A DNA stretch of 55,096 nt, taken from assembly GCA_035536185.1 (NCBI GenBank), contig DATLOM010000073.1, positions 1 through 55,096 on the forward strand, in the 5' to 3' direction. Shown here one piece after another: positions 49,943-55,096 of this stretch. The stretch is from GCA-2861595 sp035536185. Its GTDB lineage: Bacteria > Actinomycetota > Acidimicrobiia > Acidimicrobiales > GCA-2861595. Each line of letters begins with the position of its first letter. The first letter of the stretch is position 1. The notes under the pieces were generated by a model that worked only from the letters and a program-made list of their open reading frames with translations, did no database searches and was not told where the DNA came from. The translations under genes and the position numbers were made by a program.

Positions 49943-52338
49943 CGGTGGGAGTTGACCGTGCGCTGCACGCGCCGCATCGCCCGTCGGGCGGTGAGGACGA
50001 GACCGCCTTGGCGCAGGTGGCCGATGGCCACCTGGAGGTCGCCTCGCTGCCACCCCCGCATCGGCGGTTTCGCCCGTTCACCATTCAACGAGGCCCGCAT
50101 CTCCGGGTCGGCCAGGTCGGGGGCCCGGCGCGGGAACCGGCAGAAGCGCACGAGAGGTTCGAGCACCTCTGGCCATGCGAAACGGACCCGAACGGCGGCC
50201 AGGTTCTTGCGGCACATCGAGGACAGCTCCTCGTCGTCGAGGATCCTGAACAGCGCCTCCTCCAACGCCTCGACGTCGCCGGGAGGAACGGTTATGCCGA
50301 GCGCTTCCCTCTCGATGAGGTCGGCGAACCCGTCGCCGTCGGTGGCCACCACGGGAAGGGCCGCCCACACGTAGTCCAGGATCCTGGTGCGGGCGGAGAA
50401 AGCGGTCTCCACATGGTCGAGGTGGGTGCTCACACCTATGTCGGCCTCGAGGAGGTAGTTGTGCCTGTCGTCGTACGCCACCCAGCCCTCGTTGAAGAAG
50501 ACGTGGGTGCCGGTGAGACCGAGGGTGGCCGACAGCTCCCTCGTGGCCGTCTCGACGCGCATCTTGGGCACGCTGGGGTTCGGGTGCTTGAGGCCCATGA
50601 AGAAGAGACGGACACGGGGCCGGCGCCGGCGGAGGCGGTCGACAGCCTCGACCAGGGTCAACGGGTCGAACCAGTTGTAGATGCCGCCGCCCCACAGGAT
50701 GACGTCGTCGCCTTCTTCGATCCCGGGCACGATGTTCTTGATCGCCGGCCGGGTGACCGCGGGAGGCTCGGTCGGCAGGCCGAAGGGCACCACCCCGATG
50801 AGCGAGCCCATGGTCTCGTCCTCGTCGTAGGTCAGGGGGTTGATCCGCCCGAGGGCCGCCATCTGCCCGAGCCAGAAGTCGCGCTGCTTCGGGCTGGCGC
50901 ACAGGAAGAAGTCGCCCCGGCAGAGCTGGTCGTTCAGCACCTGGGTGGCCACCCGCACCGAGCCCCGGCGTATGCCGTCACCCTCGTCGCGAGCCAGCTC
51001 CAGCTGTTCCAGGTGCAGCGGGTCGTAGACGTCGAACACCAGGACCTTGCGGGAATCCCGGAGGAAGGGCCGGCCCTGGAGCACGAAGCCCTGGAGGATC
51101 AGCACGTCCGCCCACTTCTCGAGCTCCTCCAGCTCGTCGTCGGTGACGGCCCGAACCGGGAACCGCTCAGAGGTGAGCGTGCACAGCCCGGTGATGGTGA
51201 CGAGCTGCACGTCGTGCTCGGTGGAGAGGACCTGCGCGATGTTCCACGCCCGAATGGCAGGACCGGCCATCTTCGGGCTGAGCACGTCCGGCGTGACGAT
51301 GGCGATGTTCCGGCGCCCGCCGAAGCGGTCCACCAGCTCGAACGCCTCGGTGACGGCCTCATGGGCGGCGACGAGCCGGGGCTCGGCGGTGCCCGGCTCC
51401 AACGCCACCCGGAACAGCCGGACCAGCTCCTGGTCGGTCCGCTGACGCCCGTCCTGGATGGCAGCCCGCTGGTGGATGAGCTCGGGAAGCGCCTCGAAGA
51501 ACGCGTTCACGCCCTTCGCCGCGGCCAGCAGGCCCTGGTCGCCGCCGGCCGCCCCCCGCCGAAGGCCCAGGCCGATGGCGGCTGGGAGGGCGGCGGCCAG
51601 GCTGCGTTCGTCGTAGTGCTTGAAGATGGTGGCCAGCGCGTTCCTCTCCGCCATCGTTTGGCGGTTCGCAGCCTCGACAGCGGGTTCGGCTACGGCGGCC
51701 ACGGAGACAGCGGGCGCGGGGCACGCTCGGACGCGATGGCCGAGCAACCACAGCCGCCAGCCGAAATCGACCTCCTCGCCGAAGCGCTCGTAGTCGGCAT
51801 CGAACCCACCGGCGGCCAGGAAGGTCTCGCCGACCACGACCATCGCCTCGGTGGATGGGTACAGCACCTCGGACCCACCCTCGGCAGGGGGCGCCGCCGC
51901 CGCGGGGTGACCGCTGAAGGAAAGCCCGCCGGGTGCACCCTCGACGCCAGGAGCCACGCACGCAACAGAACCGTCGCCCTCGAACACCTCCACCGCGGCC
52001 TGAAGCCAATCCTGGGGCGGCCGGGCCCCGGCAGCCAGAAAGGCCACGTACCGGCCGGCGGCACGGGCGGCGCCGAGATTACGGGCCTCTGCCAGCCGGC
52101 ACCCCGCTCCGGCCTGGACCACGGAGATCTCGGTACCGGCCGGCGCCCGCCAGTGCCCCTGCCGGCCGTCGTCATTCCGTGCGGTGCAGTCGACGACGAG
52201 GACCTGCCCGGCGCCGCCAGGCCAGCTGGTGGTGTCGAGGGCGGCGAGGGCGTGGGCGGATACCGGCTCCAGCTCGGTGTGGACGAGAACGACGCTGACG
52301 AGCGGACTGACACCGGCCGGCCGGCGCTGACGTTCCAT
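49939..52338 (-). CDS. Large two-domain glycosyltransferase (GT2-like plus GT4)
   Basis: The 799-residue protein has a GT2-like N-terminal half (about 10-230; VSVVLVHTELEPVSAHALAA, RLAEARNLGAARAAGRYVAF, VVGETFLAAGGFDADYERFG). A helical linker follows, then a GT4 domain (about 343-730) with TPDVLSPKMAGPAIRAW, ILWGGGIYNWFDPLTLVEAV and FSARTRILDYVWAALPVVAT. Dual-domain enzymes like this build surface polysaccharide by adding sugars from nucleotide donors. The GT2 part lacks an obvious DxD and may be degenerate. It is the first gene of the leftward glycan unit. Confidence 0.87.
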   Translation of the reverse strand: MERQRRPAGVSPLVSVVLVHTELEPVSAHALAALDTTSWPGGAGQVLVVDCTARNDDGRQGHWRAPAGTEISVVQAGAGCRLAEARNLGAARAAGRYVAFLAAGARPPQDWLQAAVEVFEGDGSVACVAPGVEGAPGGLSFSGHPAAAAPPAEGGSEVLYPSTEAMVVVGETFLAAGGFDADYERFGEEVDFGWRLWLLGHRVRACPAPAVSVAAVAEPAVEAANRQTMAERNALATIFKHYDERSLAAALPAAIGLGLRRGAAGGDQGLLAAAKGVNAFFEALPELIHQRAAIQDGRQRTDQELVRLFRVALEPGTAEPRLVAAHEAVTEAFELVDRFGGRRNIAIVTPDVLSPKMAGPAIRAWNIAQVLSTEHDVQLVTITGLCTLTSERFPVRAVTDDELEELEKWADVLILQGFVLQGRPFLRDSRKVLVFDVYDPLHLEQLELARDEGDGIRRGSVRVATQVLNDQLCRGDFFLCASPKQRDFWLGQMAALGRINPLTYDEDETMGSLIGVVPFGLPTEPPAVTRPAIKNIVPGIEEGDDVILWGGGIYNWFDPLTLVEAVDRLRRRRPRVRLFFMGLKHPNPSVPKMRVETATRELSATLGLTGTHVFFNEGWVAYDDRHNYLLEADIGVSTHLDHVETAFSARTRILDYVWAALPVVATDGDGFADLIEREALGITVPPGDVEALEEALFRILDDEELSSMCRKNLAAVRVRFAWPEVLEPLVRFCRFPRRAPDLADPEMRASLNGERAKPPMRGWQRGDLQVAIGHLRQGGLVLTARRAMRRVQRTVNSHR

Positions 52339-52405
52339 GGGGTCGCATCATCGCGCCGGTGGGACCATCGGGCCCGGAACCCTCCCCCGCTACCATCCGC
52401 CTCAC

Positions 52406-55060
52406 ATGCGGATCCTGGTGGTGTCGGCCCACTACCCGCCCAACTTCGTGAGTGGGGGCACCCTTGCGCCGCAGCGGCAGGCGCATGGTCTTCGCCGGCT
52501 CGGTCACGAGGTGAGCGTCTACGCCGGCTGGCTGGGCGCAGATCGTCCTCCTCTGAGCACGTGGGCCGACACCGACGAAGAGGGCATGGACGTTCGCTGG
52601 GTGGTGACCACGCCGTGGGTGGACTGGAGCGACGACGCCAACTTCGACAACCCAATGGTGGCGGCCGACTTCGCGTCCCACCTCGACGACCTCCGACCCG
52701 ACGTGGTTCATCTCCATTCGCTCCAGTCCCTGGGTGCCGGCCTCGTGTCGGCCGCGGCCGAGTCCGGTGCGTCGGTCGTGGTGACGATGCACGACTTCTG
52801 GTGGCTGTGCGGGCGCCAGTTCCTTGTCGACACCGAGTACCGCCCTTGTTGCCTGGTGGTTTCCTGCGGCGCGTGCGCATGCCAGGTGGACCGGCCCTGG
52901 TTGGATTCCCGCCGGGCGAGGATGACCCCCCACCTCGAGCGGGCCGACGTCCTCCTGGCGGTGTCCCGTGCAGAGGCCGGGGTCTTGGTGGCCAACGGCA
53001 TCGATGGTCGTCGTCTCCGCGTCGACGAGAACGGCGTGCCCGAGCCGGAGGATCCGGTCTCGCCGGTGGCGAAGGCGAAAGGCGTGACGGCGGGCGGCGG
53101 CGTGACGGGTGGGACCGCGGTCACCCGCCCCGGCACGCTGCGCTTCACTTACGCCGGCGGGCCTGACCGCATGAAGGGGGCTCACGTCCTGATGGACGCG
53201 GCATCCCTGCTGGACGACACGCCTGGATGGCAACTGACGGCCTACGGGATCGAGCCGTTCCTCCAGGACAGCGGCAGGACCATCGGTGCCGGACCAGTGG
53301 TCGCAGGTCCTCCGTTCGACCCTGCGGACATCGAGTGGGTCTTCGCCTCCACCGACGTGCTGGTCGTGCCCTCCGTGATGCGCGAGACCTACTCGCTCAT
53401 CACCAGGGAAGCACTGACTCGGGGCGTCCCCGTCGTTTGCACCGACACTCTCGGCCCCGAGGAAGCCGTCGAGGACGGGGTGAACGGCCTGGTCGTACCG
53501 GCCGGCGACGCCGCGGCTCTGGCCGGCGCCCTCACGCGCATCCTCGGCGAGGAAGGCTTGCTCGAGCGGCTTCGGGCTAGCTGCCGTGCCGTTCCTGTCC
53601 GTTCCGTGGAGGACCAGGTTGCCGGCCTCGATGCCTTGTACCGGGAGCTCACCGGTCCCGAGCCGGCGGCCGGCGGGAAGGGTTTGACAACGACGGGGCC
53701 ACAACCCCGGCGGGTGCGGCGGGTGCTGTTCTTGGTCGGAATCGAAGGTGCGCCCTTGCGGTACCGCGCCAGGCTGCCCGCAGAGGCGCTCGCCCTGGTG
53801 GGCGTCGCATCCGACGTCCACCACTACCGGGACCCTGCCGCCAAGGATCTCGCGGCTACCGCCGATGCCGTCGTCGTCTATCGAGTCCCCTCCACCCATC
53901 AGGTCCTCGAGCTCATAGCGAGTGTGAGAGCCCGCGGCGTGCCTGTCTTCTTCGACGTCGACGACCTCATCTTCGATCCCGACCTCCGGGCCGAGATTCC
54001 CGCGCTGGCCATTCTGGAAGGGGCGGAAGCCGAGTTGTGGCTCGAAGGCGTGCACCGGTACCGAACGACGATGGAGGCGTGTGACGTCTTCGTCGGTAGC
54101 ACAGAGCTCCTGTGCCGGCATGCTCGAGAGGTCGTCGGCCTCCCTGCCGCCCGCTTCGCCAACGGTGTGGGTGTCGAGCTGGCTCGGGCCGCCGACGTGG
54201 CCATGAACCGGCCCCGGGCCCCCGGACCGGTCCGCATCGGCTACCTGAGCGGCACGGACACCCATGACCACGATTGGCGGATGGTCGAGCCTGTGGTGGC
54301 CGAGCTCCTGGCCGAGCAACCCGAGATCGAGCTGTGGCTGGGCGGCCTCCTGCGGACCTCGCCGGCGCTCGACGTCTATGGCGACCGCGTCCGCCGGCTG
54401 CCGTTCCTGCCCTGGCTGGAGCTGCCGGGCGTCTTGCGCGACCTCGACGTGAACCTGGCACCGCTCGAAGCTGGTAGCCGGTTCAACGAGGCCAAGAGCG
54501 CCATCAAGTGGCTGGAAGCCGCGCTTGTCGGCACGCCGACGATCGCCAGCCCGACCCAACCGTTCCGCGAGGCGATCCGGGACGGGGAGAACGGGAGGCT
54601 GGCGACGACGGGCCAGGAGTGGCTCAACGCGCTCGAGGACCTCCTCGGCGATGCGGGCGCCCGCCGGCGCATGGGAGCGAGGGCGCGTCGCGAAGCGCTG
54701 CTCGAGTGGTCGCCGCACGTCCAGGGTCGGCGTTACCGCGACCTCTTGCTCCAAGACGTCGAGCGCCGAGCGCCGAGCGCTGCGTGGGATCCGGTGTTCC
54801 TCGACGAGCCGTGGGCGGGAGGCCCGATCCCACTCGAACCGTACGGCCCGCCCCGCACTCCCGATACCCTCGACGATGCTCCCCGGTTCGCTGGCGGTGC
54901 CACGGTCGGACGGTCACCCGAGGCGCTGCTCCGCGCGGCGGCGTGGTCCCTCCGGTCTGATGGCGGGCGGGCAACCCTCAGGCGCGGGATGCGATGGGGC
55001 CGCCGACACCTACTGACGGCCGCCGCCGACCTCAACCTCGTGCGAGATCGAGGTCGGTGA
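52406..55060 (+). CDS. Tandem GT4 glycosyltransferase (two domains fused)
   Basis: The 884-residue protein has a first GT4 module at about 1-420 (VSAHYPPNFVSGGTLAPQRQ, VVHLHSLQSLGAGLV, TMHDFWWLCGRQFLVDTEYR with nearby cysteines, METYSL-like RETYSLITREALTRGVPVVC). A second module spans about 450-800 (VRRVLFLVGIEGAPLRYRAR, FDVDDLIFDP, SRFNEAKSAIKWLEAALVGT). The second domain is of the YqgM/CgeB-like type with an FDVDD segment. Such fusions make two successive linkages of a surface glycan. ATG 52406 gives the standard MRILVVSAHYPP start. It diverges from the other glycosyltransferase with a 67-base gap. The window ends 36 bases after its stop. Confidence 0.9.
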   Translation: MRILVVSAHYPPNFVSGGTLAPQRQAHGLRRLGHEVSVYAGWLGADRPPLSTWADTDEEGMDVRWVVTTPWVDWSDDANFDNPMVAADFASHLDDLRPDVVHLHSLQSLGAGLVSAAAESGASVVVTMHDFWWLCGRQFLVDTEYRPCCLVVSCGACACQVDRPWLDSRRARMTPHLERADVLLAVSRAEAGVLVANGIDGRRLRVDENGVPEPEDPVSPVAKAKGVTAGGGVTGGTAVTRPGTLRFTYAGGPDRMKGAHVLMDAASLLDDTPGWQLTAYGIEPFLQDSGRTIGAGPVVAGPPFDPADIEWVFASTDVLVVPSVMRETYSLITREALTRGVPVVCTDTLGPEEAVEDGVNGLVVPAGDAAALAGALTRILGEEGLLERLRASCRAVPVRSVEDQVAGLDALYRELTGPEPAAGGKGLTTTGPQPRRVRRVLFLVGIEGAPLRYRARLPAEALALVGVASDVHHYRDPAAKDLAATADAVVVYRVPSTHQVLELIASVRARGVPVFFDVDDLIFDPDLRAEIPALAILEGAEAELWLEGVHRYRTTMEACDVFVGSTELLCRHAREVVGLPAARFANGVGVELARAADVAMNRPRAPGPVRIGYLSGTDTHDHDWRMVEPVVAELLAEQPEIELWLGGLLRTSPALDVYGDRVRRLPFLPWLELPGVLRDLDVNLAPLEAGSRFNEAKSAIKWLEAALVGTPTIASPTQPFREAIRDGENGRLATTGQEWLNALEDLLGDAGARRRMGARARREALLEWSPHVQGRRYRDLLLQDVERRAPSAAWDPVFLDEPWAGGPIPLEPYGPPRTPDTLDDAPRFAGGATVGRSPEALLRAAAWSLRSDGGRATLRRGMRWGRRHLLTAAADLNLVRDRGR

Positions 55061-55096
55061 TCGGGGGCAGGGTCGCCTAGCTTGTGCTGCGCCGTG

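Noticed and set aside
49945..53166. 1073-codon rightward frame antisense to the two large glycosyltransferases region
   Set aside because: Long antisense frames are expected in very GC-rich genes. The translation is low in conserved features, and the opposite strand encodes clear GT2/GT4 domains.
52172..54754. 860-codon leftward frame antisense to the tandem GT4 gene
   Set aside because: It is a shadow of a well-supported glycosyltransferase, with no recognisable domain of its own.

Overview
The window is a contiguous piece of a very GC-rich bacterial chromosome. GC-rich third codon positions, many GTG starts, 4-bp GTGA/ATGA gene overlaps, a homodimeric-type AceE, SufU-type iron-sulfur assembly, a Ppm-type mannosyl transferase, L,D-transpeptidase and RipA-like NlpC/P60 enzymes all point to Actinomycetota. 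PilT and the overall gene mix fit the Acidimicrobiia best, but that placement is inference. About 50 protein genes, one tRNA-like gene and an unusual number of palindromic and tandem repeats are visible.

Layout. 1-9.3 kb: end of a repeat-containing surface protein, an RNase HI-SLOG fusion in an overlapping operon with an HTTM membrane protein, divergent aceE, a HhH-GPD protein and a thiS-thiE pair preceded by two palindromes. 9.3-14.2 kb: hydrolase, nitroreductase, a small membrane protein and a glycogen-debranching-type enzyme, with three intergenic tandem arrays. 14.2-25 kb: a split SUF iron-sulfur cluster locus. sufC-sufS-sufU run rightward; sufB, a Cys-rich protein gene, a phzF-like gene, sufD, a Rieske ferredoxin gene and a second sufC run leftward. 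An MFS transporter and an L,D-transpeptidase lie between the two arms. The promoter regions of both arms carry the same about 30-nt palindromic element, so both arms are probably controlled by one regulator.

25-42.5 kb: oligopeptidase B, an FtsH-like protease with a changed Walker B motif, RmlC, MauE-like and flavin reductase genes, PilT, a methyltransferase, GT2, a primary-type sigma factor, an IF-2B-like protein, FumC, NlpC/P60 and an NHLRC2-like protein. 42.4-46.2 kb is the most unusual stretch. It has a radical SAM protein whose CxxxCxxC motif is split by a 346-residue LAGLIDADG intein, an ArsC-like and a SLOG-family gene whose start codons overlap on opposite strands, a tRNA with anticodon UAA but a short variable loop, and a coupled pair of a 56-residue protein and a nucleotidyltransferase. 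46.4-55 kb: two acetyltransferases followed by a surface-glycan region (Ppm-like, DUF2142-like and two large multi-domain glycosyltransferases).

Functional threads are Fe-S assembly (SUF, Rieske, Cys-rich protein), cell envelope and glycan synthesis, and central metabolism (AceE, FumC). The best candidates for something undescribed are the short-variable-loop UAA tRNA next to a nucleotidyltransferase module, the shared SUF operator, and the palindromic repeat families.
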